Source: Gammaproteobacteria bacterium
GTDB lineage: Bacteria > Pseudomonadota > Gammaproteobacteria > Steroidobacterales > Steroidobacteraceae
Assembly (NCBI GenBank): GCA_028293725.1
Contig: JAQGOE010000070.1
Span: 13,650 to 77,649, forward strand
Length of the DNA: 64,000 nucleotides
Direction: 5' to 3'
In this document: positions 43,739 through 51,917 of the stretch, in pieces
Position numbering within the stretch: the stretch's first letter is position 1
Layout: every line of letters begins with the position of its first letter
Notes under the pieces: generated by a model
The model's database searches: none
The model's input: only the letters and a program-made list of their open reading frames with translations
Told to the model about the DNA's origin: nothing
Position numbers and translations under genes: made by a program

Positions 43739-44067
43739 ATGCGAATTTCAAACCAAGGGCTACTCGCAGCCATGGTGCTATCACTGTGCTTGGGTGCGAC
43801 GATCGCAGCAGAGGCCGTCAACCCAGACAAGCTGCCCAGAAGGTGAAGGCCAAAGTGTATGTCAGGGAGGAGCCCATGCTGTCGGTTGACCTCCTGGATC
43901 CCTATGGAAACACACTTGGAACGGTTCTGGTTAGGAAGCCGCAATCTCGTCGCGTTCTCCTCAATGGCAAGGAGGTGGACGCCTTCGACTTGCATCGCAA
44001 TGAAGTGGTCACCGTCTGGGTTCCGCAAGCGATGTTCGATACTCAGCCCGCGGCCGCCGGTCACTAA
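43739..44067 (+). pseudogene. Small secreted protein gene interrupted by a frameshift
   Basis: An ATG at 43739 with AAAGGAAAAC upstream opens a signal peptide (MRISNQGLLAAMVLSLCLGA then TIAAEA) but hits a stop at 43844-43846. The adjacent frame continues, without its own start site, as AAQKVKAKVYVREEPMLSVD through LLDPYGNTLGTVLVRKP to a stop at 44065-44067. Adding one base near 43815-43835 would join both into a single ~108-residue exported protein. This is a frameshift mutation, a sequencing error or, less likely, programmed shifting. The family is not recognised. Confidence 0.6.
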
Positions 44068-44074
44068 AGCTGTG

Positions 44075-44350
44075 ATGTCGCTGAGCCAGTCATGGCCCCC
44101 GCTGGTTCTCGGATTGCTCACGACTGTGGTCATGGGACTGTTTGTAGTGATGCTAGCGACCGTAGTCATGAGCCACCGCGCGCGCCTCCGGGCCAGTATG
44201 CCTGTCGGTTCACTGGTGCTGGAATTGATCTGGAGCGTGATCCCCTGGCTGATGCTGCTCGGGGCGGTGACTCCGGCCGTCATCGGGATCATGCGCGACT
44301 CCAGAGCTCCACCCATACAGGCGCGTGTGTTCGCGACGGGTGACAATTGA
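44075..44350 (+). CDS. Stand-alone cytochrome oxidase subunit II transmembrane-hairpin-like protein
   Basis: The protein has 91 residues with two membrane helices (LVLGLLTTVVMGLFVVMLATVV and LIWSVIPWLMLLGAVTPAVIG, in pieces). Between and around them is SHRARLRASMPVGSLVLELIWSVIPW, which matches the COX2 N-terminal hairpin pattern of a polar loop, then LE-x-x-W-x-x-IP. The CuA domain that should follow is missing: the frame ends 20 residues after helix 2 with a normal stop. Start ATG at 44075 (GTG at 44072 also possible) with no clear Shine-Dalgarno site. It could be a fragment of an old coxB or a small membrane protein in its own right. It follows the frameshifted gene by 7 bp. Confidence 0.55.
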   Translation: MSLSQSWPPLVLGLLTTVVMGLFVVMLATVVMSHRARLRASMPVGSLVLELIWSVIPWLMLLGAVTPAVIGIMRDSRAPPIQARVFATGDN

Positions 44351-44381
44351 CGCCGGCGCAAGTTGGCAGCTGCGCTATCGA

Positions 44382-44951
44382 ATGAAGGTTCTCGGCGCGA
44401 AAGCCCGGCGCCGCACAGCACTGGCTGGCATCGCCATAGTGCTCTGTGCTTGCCTCACGCACCCTGCATTTTCTCAAACTCCTTCGCCGCTACAGGAATG
44501 GCAGTACTCGCGGGGCTGGGTCCTACTGAACCTCTTCGAGCTGGATGAACCCGAGAGGCTGATCTTTACCGGTGTGGCGGCCGAGCGCGGCCCTTTATAT
44601 GAGGGCGCGTCTTCATACCGTACGCGCGGCGGTCCTGTGTTGGAATTCCGCTATCGCGATGTCGCCTTCGCCTCGGTGGGGGAGGGCGTGGGCGTCAATG
44701 TTCTGCGCGGCCGGAACTATCTGGCGGGGGTGTCGCTGGGCTACGACCTCGGGCGGCATGTTTCAGACGATTCGGTACGCCTGCGCGGCCTCGACAATAT
44801 TTCGGGCGCGCCCGTGATCAAACTCTTTGGTTCATACGCGATCTCCCGGGAATTCCCGCTCGTGCTGCGCTTTGATATGCGCAAGTTCGTGGGCGGCGCG
44901 GCAGGTATGGCGGTTTCAGCGTCACCCGGATTCTCAGTCGTCGCTGGATGA
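44382..44951 (+). pseudogene. Truncated MipA/OmpV-family outer-membrane protein
   Basis: This frame has 189 codons from the ATG at 44382, with a signal peptide (LAGIAIVLCACLTHPAFSQ). The mature part looks like the first half of MipA/OmpV barrels: YEGASSYRTRGGPVLEFRYRD, GVGVNVLRGRNYLAGVSLGYDLGR and APVIKLFGSYAISREFPLVLRFDMRKFVGGAAG, given in pieces. Members are usually about 250-300 residues; the frame stops just as it runs into a reverse-strand AraC fragment, whose end overlaps the stop. An intact, distinct family member is at 60288-61148. I read this copy as truncated by rearrangement. Confidence 0.6.
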
Positions 44952-45239
44952 TAAACATGGACGCCGCCGTGAATCGCCTTTCCGGCAGCGCGCGCGACGC
45001 CAAGCCGCGGGCGTGGCACCCGTGTGCTTTCTGAATTGATGGCACAAGTGCGGCTGATCGTTGAAACCGCACTTTAGCGCGATCTGACTCAAGGGCGTGC
45101 TGCTTTCGATCATGAGCTGCGAGCGTCCCCATGAGGCGGGGCGGAACATCTCGAGCCTGACCCAGGCTCAAGCCGCCCAGCTCGGTCTGGGCCAGGCACG
45201 ATTCCAGCTAGCACCGCAGGGGCTTAACCAGAGTTATTG
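44934..45239 (-). pseudogene. AraC-family regulator remnant (C-terminal helix-turn-helix)
   Basis: The frame at 44934-45149 encodes MIESSTPLSQIALKCGFNDQ, then PHLCHQFRKHTGATPAAWRR: the second helix-turn-helix of AraC regulators. Upstream, in shifted frames, weaker AraC-like text (CLAQTELGGLSLGQAR) extends to about 45239, including an in-frame stop. The effector domain and first helix-turn-helix are absent, so it is non-functional. Its end abuts the truncated MipA gene. The remaining 45240-45427 shows no gene. Confidence 0.6.
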
Positions 45240-45427
45240 ACGTTTCATGGACGCGTCGTCTTACTGTAGCGCCACTGGAGGCTTGGATGGCTTCCGGAAA
45301 AGCGCTGCTGCTGGTCTCGCGCTGCGCCGCTGGCAGCAACATCACATTCGGTGAGTGTCCGACCGCCGCCGGGCTACTGGCGCCTCATCGCCTATCAACG
45401 CGACATCCGCCAACCCGGAGAGTTCGA

Positions 45428-46459
45428 ATGCAGCGACTTGAACCCATTATCCTCATTACGGCGATGCTGATCGCCTGCGTCGGCTGTGGCCAGACAGCGA
45501 CGCCGGCGGGATCAACCACCACGCAACCGGGATCAACCACCACACAACCGGGATCGACCACCACACAACCGGGATCGACCACGACGCCAGCGGCATCAGC
45601 CGTGATGGCGGCGGGATCAACCAAGATCGATGACACCGATCAATCCATCATCTATAGCAAGGGCAATAAATCGACTCAGGATTGGTACTATTTCCAGTCA
45701 GCGCAGGAGGATTACCTGCAGGATGAGCACTCGAGTAATTTTATTCGAAGCGGAGGAGCTATCACCGGGAGCGGAGCCGTGGTCAACTTCAACGGTACCG
45801 GCATAACCTGGATCGGAAAGAAGGGGCCTCAGTACGGAATAGCCTCTTACTCTATCGATGGCGGCCCATCTCAGACAGTGGACAACTACAACTCCACGAA
45901 AATCAACCAGAACCCAGACGTAACTGTTTCCGGTCTTTCTGCGGATTCACATGTTTTATCGATTTCGCTCCTCGATCAAAAGAATGCCGCGTCCGTTGAC
46001 TACTGGCAGACCATTGACGGCTTCAATGTCAATGGCTCACCCTTGACTGCCTCCCAAGGAGTCTCGGCAGGGTTCAACTCGGCCGAACTCAAATTTACGG
46101 GAACATGGGGAGGCGGATTGGTCAGTGATGGATCGGATCTTTCGGGCGGTCACTATTGGTCAAAAGAGACCAACGCGAGCATCTCATGGACGTTCGTCGG
46201 AAGCCTGATCGAAGTTTTTGGCCGACCGGACTATGAAGACGGCTACATGGACGTCTACATTGACACGGACCCTCACCCCGTAGCTTCAGTCAACGGCCAT
46301 TGGGGCTCTGCCGACGACGATACACTCAACTCCTACATGCTTTTTGCGAGGAAACTCACTCCGGGCCAGCACACAATCAAGCTTGTCGTGGCGGGAAGGC
46401 ACGATAACAGCGCCAGAGATAACTACGTGCAAATAGACGAGCTCATCGCCTTTCAATAG
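45428..46459 (+). CDS. Lipoprotein with Thr-rich repeats and two galactose-binding-like domains
   Basis: The protein has 343 residues from the ATG at 45428. The leader LITAMLIACVGCGQT ends in a lipobox, so Cys at about residue 21 should be lipidated. A linker of PGSTTTQ units (about residues 27-58) follows, encoded by 21-bp tandem repeats. Two similar beta domains of about 130 residues follow: the first with GSGAVVNFNGTGITWIGKKG and ASYSIDGGPSQTVD, the second with NASISWTFVGSLIEVFGRPD and MDVYIDTDPHPVASV. They resemble carbohydrate-binding jelly-roll modules seen in secreted proteins. Base composition is clearly lower in GC than neighbours, suggesting transfer. No catalytic motif is seen, so surface sugar binding is the likeliest role. 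Confidence 0.72.
   Translation: MQRLEPIILITAMLIACVGCGQTATPAGSTTTQPGSTTTQPGSTTTQPGSTTTPAASAVMAAGSTKIDDTDQSIIYSKGNKSTQDWYYFQSAQEDYLQDEHSSNFIRSGGAITGSGAVVNFNGTGITWIGKKGPQYGIASYSIDGGPSQTVDNYNSTKINQNPDVTVSGLSADSHVLSISLLDQKNAASVDYWQTIDGFNVNGSPLTASQGVSAGFNSAELKFTGTWGGGLVSDGSDLSGGHYWSKETNASISWTFVGSLIEVFGRPDYEDGYMDVYIDTDPHPVASVNGHWGSADDDTLNSYMLFARKLTPGQHTIKLVVAGRHDNSARDNYVQIDELIAFQ
45508..45590 (+). repeat. 21-bp tandem repeats in the lipoprotein linker
   Basis: Four near-identical units begin at 45508, 45529, 45550 and 45571, each starting GGGATC(A/G)ACCAC and encoding G-S-T-T-T-Q-P. Copy number could vary by slippage, changing linker length. Confidence 0.8.
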
Positions 46460-46515
46460 TGGGAAACCTGTTCTATCGCCGCTGGGCCAGGACAGCACGC
46501 TTACGGTGCTCTCCT

Positions 46516-46932
46516 TCACAGCTCGAGCACGCGAACATGTCCGGCGTTGCCATACTCGATGATGGCCTCATCGCGCGTGGCGAGAATTAGCCCTTTCGTG
46601 CGTGCGGCAGCCATCAGGAAGCGGTCCGCTGGATCCCCGTGAGGCTCTCCTGGCAGAAGGGTGCTCTCCGTGGCAGTATCGGCGTCGAGAGGCAGGAGGC
46701 TGATGCCTGCCGGAGCAAGCGCGCCTCGCACCCAGTCTCGGAGTGGTGCGGAGAGCTGAATCCTGCCTTTGGCATGTTGGACACCGATTTCCCAGACCGA
46801 GATGGCCGAGATCCGCAGACCTTCTCCCTGGCGGGCTTGATCCAACTTCTTGACGCTTGCGTGAGGTAGCCGCTTAGCGTCTCCTTCCGCGTACCAGAGC
46901 CAGATATGGGTATCGAGGAGCAGGGCACTCAT
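46516..46932 (-). CDS. PIN-domain toxin (VapC-like)
   Basis: The 138-residue protein starts MSALLLDTHIWLWY, giving the first acidic residue of the PIN active site. SAISVWEIGVQHAKGRI supplies the conserved Glu, and GDPADRFLMAAARTKGLILATRDEAI the late Asp residues. PIN toxins cleave RNA (often tRNA) with Mg2+. Its ATG overlaps the stop of the preceding antitoxin gene by 4 bp, the standard layout of a type II toxin-antitoxin operon. The first-strand LLLDTHIWLW sequence is typical of the group paired with Phd/YefM antitoxins. Confidence 0.88.
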   Translation of the reverse strand: MSALLLDTHIWLWYAEGDAKRLPHASVKKLDQARQGEGLRISAISVWEIGVQHAKGRIQLSAPLRDWVRGALAPAGISLLPLDADTATESTLLPGEPHGDPADRFLMAAARTKGLILATRDEAIIEYGNAGHVRVLEL

Positions 46933-47219
46933 TTTTTGCGGGACGGCTTGGCCGGGTGTCTTTTGCCGCTGTAAAGGTGATCTTCATCGCCGGACAATGC
47001 GCTCCACTCGACGCCGAGTGGCGCGATCACGTCCCCGACGATTCTCATCGTACCTTTCATGTAGCCGAACAATGAGTCGGCGCCCGCGGGGACAGGCACA
47101 GGTGCCAGCTGCGCTACCGGCCGGCCATGCTTGGTAATGACAATCGGCTCGCGGGTTTTCTCCACCTGATCCATCAGCTTGAGACATTCCGCCTTGAATT
47201 GCGCGGCAGAGATATCCAT
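46929..47219 (-). CDS. Phd/YefM-type antitoxin
   Basis: The protein has 96 residues from the ATG at 47217-47219, preceded by TAGGAG; a longer frame upstream runs through the promoter and is rejected. The N-terminal DNA-binding part ISAAQFKAECLKLMDQVEKT and VITKHGRPVAQLAPV are typical of Phd/YefM antitoxins. The C-terminus, which would fold onto the toxin, is basic (GKRHPAKPSRKK). It should bind the PIN toxin and, with it, repress the operon promoter at 47253-47281. Confidence 0.85.
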   Translation of the reverse strand: MDISAAQFKAECLKLMDQVEKTREPIVITKHGRPVAQLAPVPVPAGADSLFGYMKGTMRIVGDVIAPLGVEWSALSGDEDHLYSGKRHPAKPSRKK

Positions 47220-47252
47220 GGAGTCTCCTAGTGACCAGAAATTATGGTCACA

Positions 47253-47281
47253 ATAATAATCTTGGGCCTCTTCCACGTCAA
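47253..47281 (-). promoter_or_regulatory. Promoter of the toxin-antitoxin operon
   Basis: On the leftward strand TTGACG (47281-47276), a 17-bp spacer and TATTAT (47258-47253) form a near-consensus sigma70 promoter, 34 bp from the antitoxin ATG. The imperfect palindrome TTATTGTGACCATAA just downstream is a possible autoregulatory operator. Confidence 0.65.
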
Positions 47282-47388
47282 TTGAACCGATGAAGTGTGT
47301 GCCCGGGCGGGGCTCGAGAAGATCAAAGACAGGCTGTCGGCCCCTCGAAAGTAGGGTTCGGCAACTTAGTTTGAGCTGTGGTGACCGC

Positions 47389-48153
47389 TCATTTGAGACT
47401 GTTGAGATCCGCTTCGCCATTCCAGGGACTGCCCCGCGCCGCCGTGGCCGCTCGCTGCGCCTTCACCACCGAGGCATCCACGGAGCCGCCCTTGTTACCC
47501 CATTGACCTCGAATGTAAGTCAGCACCGAGGCAATTTCTGCATCGCTCAACTGACTGGCGAATCCCGGCATCGCGCCATTGTACGTCGCGGTGCCCACCG
47601 GCACTGATCCTTGCAAGCCGTGCAACACGACCTGTATCAATACCGTGCCACGACCGTTAACCCAGGTCGAGCCCGCCAAAGGCGGGAAAGCCCCGGGAAT
47701 GCCTGTACCGGCGGCTTGGTGGCATACGACACAGTTTCGGGTAAAGACGGATGCTCCATCGGCCGCACTTGATCCGGCCTTCGATTGCGGACCCGAAGAG
47801 ACCTGCTCACCCCCGGTATCCACCGCAACCACACGAGTCAGATACGCCGCCAAGGGCTCGATCTGCTGGACGGGCAGCGGCGCCCCGTAGGCATCTCGCA
47901 TCTTGGCAATCGCGGCCTTCCATTGTGCCTCAGTTCGTTGTGGTTGCTGTAGAACCATGCCGGCGGAGTGGCAGATCAAGCATTGCTCGTTTGCAACATC
48001 CGCACCCTCTCCCGCAGGAAACGCTGCGGCGCTCGTGGGAAGCTGCACGCTGACTTTCTGCAGTTCCGCATCCGCCACAGCGCATTCAGACAGCAAGAGC
48101 ACGGCGACGCCAAGTCCACTAACCGCGTATCGGAACAACGTTCTGAGTTCCAT
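47389..48153 (-). CDS. Periplasmic dihaem cytochrome c (sulfite dehydrogenase partner)
   Basis: The protein has 254 residues from the ATG at 48151-48153; this start sits 9-10 bases after GGAGGA, whereas the ATG at 48162 touches it. A signal peptide (AVSGLGVAVLLLSECAVADA) precedes two haem c sites, EQCLICHSAGM at about 58 and RNCVVCHQAAG at about 140, the second in a domain with PGAFPPLAGS and GAMPGFASQLSDAEIASVLTYIR. It lies 16 bp downstream of the molybdenum sulfite dehydrogenase gene on the same strand and is its likely electron acceptor, analogous to SorB but with two haem motifs. Confidence 0.86.
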   Translation of the reverse strand: MELRTLFRYAVSGLGVAVLLLSECAVADAELQKVSVQLPTSAAAFPAGEGADVANEQCLICHSAGMVLQQPQRTEAQWKAAIAKMRDAYGAPLPVQQIEPLAAYLTRVVAVDTGGEQVSSGPQSKAGSSAADGASVFTRNCVVCHQAAGTGIPGAFPPLAGSTWVNGRGTVLIQVVLHGLQGSVPVGTATYNGAMPGFASQLSDAEIASVLTYIRGQWGNKGGSVDASVVKAQRAATAARGSPWNGEADLNSLK

Positions 48154-48169
48154 GAGCGTCATTCCTCCG

Positions 48170-49405
48170 TTACGTGATCTGTACAGCAACGGACTCGATC
48201 ACGTTGCGCATGAAGCCGCTGGGATTCCAGTTCGGGGTATCGGGCTGGGAGAGTCCTGCCGTGTTGACCGCCTTGACCAGAAGCTTTTGCGGCCCGGCTG
48301 CGTCGAAGCGAACGGTTTGCTCCCACCGGCGGAAACTGTACTTGCCGTGATCCTCACCCAACTGCGCTGCGCGCCACGTCCGCCCGGTGTCGCTCGAAAG
48401 TAGTACTTTGGCAACCCCCGTATCCCCTCCCAGAGCGATACCCCGGACGTTCAACGCCTGACCACGACGGACCTTCGCTCCATCCACCACGTTGGTGAAG
48501 AATGAGCGCGGCAACATACGATTGATGGGCACCAGGGGCACGTTCTGCTGGTCCGGCGTGACATTCGCTCGGGGGGTGTCCGGGATCAGATACGCCTTCT
48601 TCGTCCAGTAGTTTTCATCGGGGCCGTTGAGAACCTCGATGTCGGTAAGCATCTTCACCCAGTAGGTCGCGTACCACCCCGGCACCACGAGCCGGATAGG
48701 GAAGCCGTTGAGCAACGGCAGCGGCGTACCATTCATGTGGTAGGCGATCATGACTTCTGCGTCGCGAGCATGGTCGAGCGCCAGGGATTTCATGAAGTTT
48801 GGAGTCTGCGGCAGCACCCCGGTCTCGAGGCCTCGAAAACGCACTCGAGCGGCATCCGCGGCGACACCCGATCTGTCCAGTACGTCTTTCAACCGTACTC
48901 CGCGCCACAGGGCATTTCCCATCGCACCGTTGTCCCACTGACCACCCAAGACTCGCGGGCTGAACAGGCCGCGTGAGTTGCCCGAACATTGATTGACCGC
49001 CGCAAGCTCGAAGGGCTCGAAATCGTGCATGAGGTCGTGAACTGACAGGGAAAGCGCCTTGCGAACCTGGCCGCGCACGGCGAGCCGAAATTCCGCAGGA
49101 TCGACGCTGGTTGGAATGTTAGCAAGATGCCAGCGCACGTAGAACCGATCGTTGGGCGTGAAGACACCCTTATCGAACACCTCGAAGGGTGTCTCCAACA
49201 GCGGCGGCCGCGTTCGTTGCAGGATCATCGGCGCTTTTTGCGGGAAGCCGCTCACCAGCTCTCGCCGGCCGTTCTCGAAGGGCAGCTCGATGAACTCCTC
49301 CGCGCCCGCCGGTTCCGCGGGACCGAACAGGAACCCGAAGGCACCCAACGCACCAGCGCCTCTCAGGAAGTGGCGCCGGGACCAGTAAAGCGATGATCGG
49401 CTCAT
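48170..49405 (-). CDS. Molybdopterin sulfite:cytochrome c oxidoreductase (SorA-like)
   Basis: The 411-residue protein starts with a twin-arginine signal (SRRHFLRGAGALGAFGFLFG). It has the sulfite oxidase fold: the Mo-binding domain has VNQCSGNSRGLF with the Mo-ligand Cys at 140, RGLETGVLPQTPNF, AYHMNGTPLPLLNGFPIRLVVPGWYATYWVKML (in pieces), and a C-terminal dimerisation domain with VRRGQALNVRGIALGG and WNPSGFMRNVIESV. It oxidises sulfite to sulfate in the periplasm and passes electrons to the dihaem cytochrome encoded next. This detoxifies sulfite from organosulfur breakdown or conserves energy. A general SorA/SoxCD-like alternative exists, but the gene pair favours SorA. Confidence 0.9.
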   Translation of the reverse strand: MSRSSLYWSRRHFLRGAGALGAFGFLFGPAEPAGAEEFIELPFENGRRELVSGFPQKAPMILQRTRPPLLETPFEVFDKGVFTPNDRFYVRWHLANIPTSVDPAEFRLAVRGQVRKALSLSVHDLMHDFEPFELAAVNQCSGNSRGLFSPRVLGGQWDNGAMGNALWRGVRLKDVLDRSGVAADAARVRFRGLETGVLPQTPNFMKSLALDHARDAEVMIAYHMNGTPLPLLNGFPIRLVVPGWYATYWVKMLTDIEVLNGPDENYWTKKAYLIPDTPRANVTPDQQNVPLVPINRMLPRSFFTNVVDGAKVRRGQALNVRGIALGGDTGVAKVLLSSDTGRTWRAAQLGEDHGKYSFRRWEQTVRFDAAGPQKLLVKAVNTAGLSQPDTPNWNPSGFMRNVIESVAVQIT

Positions 49406-49575
49406 ACATCACCCGACGTGTGACCGGCGACATCTTAGCGCCCCTTCTGAGTCTACCGGTATCGTCCCGAGCTGCTGTGCACGGTCGCTGCGCAGATCAT
49501 GCCCAGGTTGATACGGGACTCCTGCTTGCTGACATGCATGGTTTGCACCACTACATCAATAAAGAGGAACGCATC

Positions 49576-50019
49576 ATGGGCATTTTCGACACGTTGAAGA
49601 ACGCTATCTTCGGGAGTCAGTCTCGGCCGAAGCCAGGGCAGGCGACCGCCACACCACAAACTTCACAGGCAGCCGCGCCCACGGCGCGCACGGCCGGTGC
49701 GGCGCAAACTTCTGCTGCAACGCAAGGAGCCGCGGGCGCTTCGGCTGCAGCTCCAGCGACTGCAGTCGATATCGAAGAGGTCCTGAACGGAATGGCGGCG
49801 AAGAAGCCGGAGAAGCTCAACTGGCAGAGTTCCATTGTCGATCTCATGAAGCTGGTGGACCTCGATCCGAGTTTGTCGAATCGAAAGGAGCTCGCCGGCG
49901 AGCTGGGATACGCTGGCGATACGCAGGACTCGGCCAAGATGAACATCTGGCTCCATCACGAGGTGATGGAAAAGCTGGCTGCTTCGGGCGGCAAAGTTCC
50001 GGACAGTCTGCGACACTAG
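49576..50019 (+). CDS. DUF3597-family protein
   Basis: The protein has 147 residues from the ATG at 49576 (AAAGAGGAAC upstream); the longer frame has no support. It begins MGIFDTLKNAIFGS, continues with an Ala/Thr/Gln-rich linker (residues 20-60), then VDIEEVLNGMAAKKPEKLNWQSSIVDLMKLVD, a helical domain ending DSAKMNIWLHHEVMEKLAASGGKVP (in pieces). This is the DUF3597 family, small helical proteins of unknown role that often sit near stress genes. The next gene, also an Ala-rich small helical protein, may be its partner. Confidence 0.85.
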   Translation: MGIFDTLKNAIFGSQSRPKPGQATATPQTSQAAAPTARTAGAAQTSAATQGAAGASAAAPATAVDIEEVLNGMAAKKPEKLNWQSSIVDLMKLVDLDPSLSNRKELAGELGYAGDTQDSAKMNIWLHHEVMEKLAASGGKVPDSLRH

Positions 50020-50097
50020 GCTGCCACGAGAGCGCTGCCGCAATGCGGGACGGGTTCGTGCACGAATTCAACATTTCCATCGAACGGGAGAAATTCC

Positions 50098-50604
50098 ATG
50101 AGCTGGATCAACGAAGTTGGCGATCTCTTACAGCGGTACAAGGGTGCATCGGCGACGACGCCGCCACCCGACGCTACGGCGGATTTCTCGAAGGTTGTAC
50201 AGCAGGCGCCCCCGTCGGCTATATCCACAGGAGTGGCGGAGGCGTTTCGCTCGGATAGCACGCCGCCATTCGGGCAAATGCTCTCCGGGCTTTTCGGTCA
50301 ATCCGACGGCGCGCAGCGTGCCGGCATTCTGAACCAACTGATCGCGGCTGCGGGGCCGGGCGCGGGGAGGCTGCTCGGAAGTCTGGCCGTTTCCGCGTCC
50401 GGCGCTGCCCCAACGGTCACTCCGGAACAGGCACAACGGGTCTCGCCCGAAGTGGTGAGTCAACTCGCCGACCACGCGGCAAAGCAGGACCCTTCAATCA
50501 TCGACAGGGCTGGGGAGTTCTACTCTCAACACCCCACGCTCGTGAAGAGCCTCGGTGTCGGCGCGCTCACCGTTATCATGTCGCACCTCTCGCAACGCCA
50601 CTGA
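50098..50604 (+). CDS. Small helical protein of unknown function
   Basis: The 168-residue protein has an ATG after AACGGGAGAAATTCC. It starts MSWINEVGDLLQRYKGA, has a Pro/Thr linker, then an Ala/Gly-rich helical part: FGQMLSGLFGQSDGAQRAGILNQLIAAAG, VTPEQAQRVSPEVVSQLADHAAKQDPSIIDRAGEFYSQHP (in pieces). No signal peptide, membrane segment or catalytic motif is visible. I do not recognise a characterised family. It lies 78 bp after the DUF3597 gene and is likely co-transcribed with it; similar pairs are often general-stress genes, but that is inference. Confidence 0.7.
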   Translation: MSWINEVGDLLQRYKGASATTPPPDATADFSKVVQQAPPSAISTGVAEAFRSDSTPPFGQMLSGLFGQSDGAQRAGILNQLIAAAGPGAGRLLGSLAVSASGAAPTVTPEQAQRVSPEVVSQLADHAAKQDPSIIDRAGEFYSQHPTLVKSLGVGALTVIMSHLSQRH

Positions 50605-50626
50605 AGCGCGCATTGTGAGAAGGATG

Positions 50627-50678
50627 GGTCGCTGCCGATCGCCAAAGTAGCGTATCGGGCCAAACGACGGCAGCGACC
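50627..50678. terminator. Inverted repeat between convergent genes, likely terminator
   Basis: GGTCGCTGCCG (50627-50637) and CGGCAGCGACC (50668-50678) pair perfectly over 11 bp around a 30-base loop. It lies between the 50604 stop and the convergent oxidoreductase gene at 50737. No T run follows on either strand. Confidence 0.45.
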
Positions 50679-50736
50679 GGCGGCACTCACTCGACTCGAG
50701 GGTTTGGATATCAAGGATTAAGCGCTCGCAAGCGCC

Positions 50737-51903
50737 TCAGGTGAGCGTCCGTCGCGTGATGTGATCAGCGATCCAGCGTGCCTCCATTGCGATGTCGCGC
50801 AACATGCCTGTCGGGGAGACGAAGAAGCCACAGAAGTACAGCCCGGCATCCCCGATGACTCTGCTTTCGGCGTGTGTTCTGTCTTTGACGAGGACGTCGT
50901 TGCGTCGCTGTGGGAAGCGCTCGATTTCCGGGCGAAAGCCTGTTGCGAGCACGATCGCATCGAAGTGGGGCGAAGAGCCGTCCTCGAAGGTGACATGAGC
51001 CTCGCTCATTGAGCGAACACCGCCCCGGATCTCGATCAGGCCTGCGCGGACCAAGTCGATTGTCCCAATGTCGATGAGCGGGACCCGTGAGCTCCTCTTG
51101 ATCTGGGTAATAGGCCCCGAGGCGGCCTTGCGGAATCCCAACTTTGACAGGTCGCCGATCGTCAGGCGCAAAAGGGGGGCAGCCAACGCATCGGCTACAC
51201 GCGCCGGCAGTCGGCTCAAGGCGATGGAGACAGTCACTATGGACAGATGAAGGATCTCGCGCGGAACAACGTTCACGGTGCCGCGCACTGACATTGTGAC
51301 ATGCGCACCGTGTTGGTGAAGATCCATGGCAATCTCACCGCCGCTGTTGCCGAACCCGACCAGGAGAACGCTCTGACCGCAAAACGGTTGGCCGTTGCCG
51401 TACTCGCTACTATGCAGGATGCGGCCGCGGAAACGCTCTTGGCCAGGCCACGTGGGCACGTGGGGGATTGCGTTGTAGCCCGTCGCTACGATGACTTGGT
51501 TGGAGCGGTAGACACGGTGTTTCGTTGTCGTAATCCATCCTTGGTCACAAGCCATCACGCCGCTCACTTCCTCACCAAATTGCGGCATGAGACCGAAATG
51601 GTTCGCGTATTGCTCGAGGTAGGCAATCACCTGGTCGCGCGAAGGGTAACGCGGCGTCTCTGCAGGAAAATCAAGGTAGGGCAGGGCAGAGTGATTCTTG
51701 ACGGTGTGCAGATGCAGGCGATCGTAGTGGTGACGCCAACTCGAGCCGACCGTGGTTGCCCGCTCCACGATAACGAACGACGCGCCGCGTTTCTTCAGGC
51801 AGGCTGCTACTGCGAGGCCAGCAGGCCCGGCGCCTATGATCAGTGTTTCCGGCTGGCATTCCACGGCGCGATGATCCGCCTCTTCGGCCGACCGTGAAAG
51901 CAC
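50737..51903 (-). CDS. FAD-dependent monooxygenase/oxidoreductase, flavin-monooxygenase-like
   Basis: The protein has 388 residues from a GTG at 51901-51903 (an alternative GTG lies 39 bases downstream). It shows LIIGAGPAGLAVAACLKKRG for FAD, VGSSWRHHYDRLHLHT, a YPSRDQVIAYLEQYA stretch, VIVATGYNAIPHVPTWPG, VLLVGFGNSGGEIAMDLHQHGAHVTMSVRG for NADPH (in pieces), and IVLATGFRPEI. This is the pattern of class B flavoprotein monooxygenases near the FMO/YUCCA group. It is cytoplasmic. It lies 14 bp after a small membrane-protein gene on the same strand. The substrate is unknown. Confidence 0.87.
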   Translation of the reverse strand: MLSRSAEEADHRAVECQPETLIIGAGPAGLAVAACLKKRGASFVIVERATTVGSSWRHHYDRLHLHTVKNHSALPYLDFPAETPRYPSRDQVIAYLEQYANHFGLMPQFGEEVSGVMACDQGWITTTKHRVYRSNQVIVATGYNAIPHVPTWPGQERFRGRILHSSEYGNGQPFCGQSVLLVGFGNSGGEIAMDLHQHGAHVTMSVRGTVNVVPREILHLSIVTVSIALSRLPARVADALAAPLLRLTIGDLSKLGFRKAASGPITQIKRSSRVPLIDIGTIDLVRAGLIEIRGGVRSMSEAHVTFEDGSSPHFDAIVLATGFRPEIERFPQRRNDVLVKDRTHAESRVIGDAGLYFCGFFVSPTGMLRDIAMEARWIADHITRRTLT

Positions 51904-51917
51904 GTGCCCGTCGTTAG

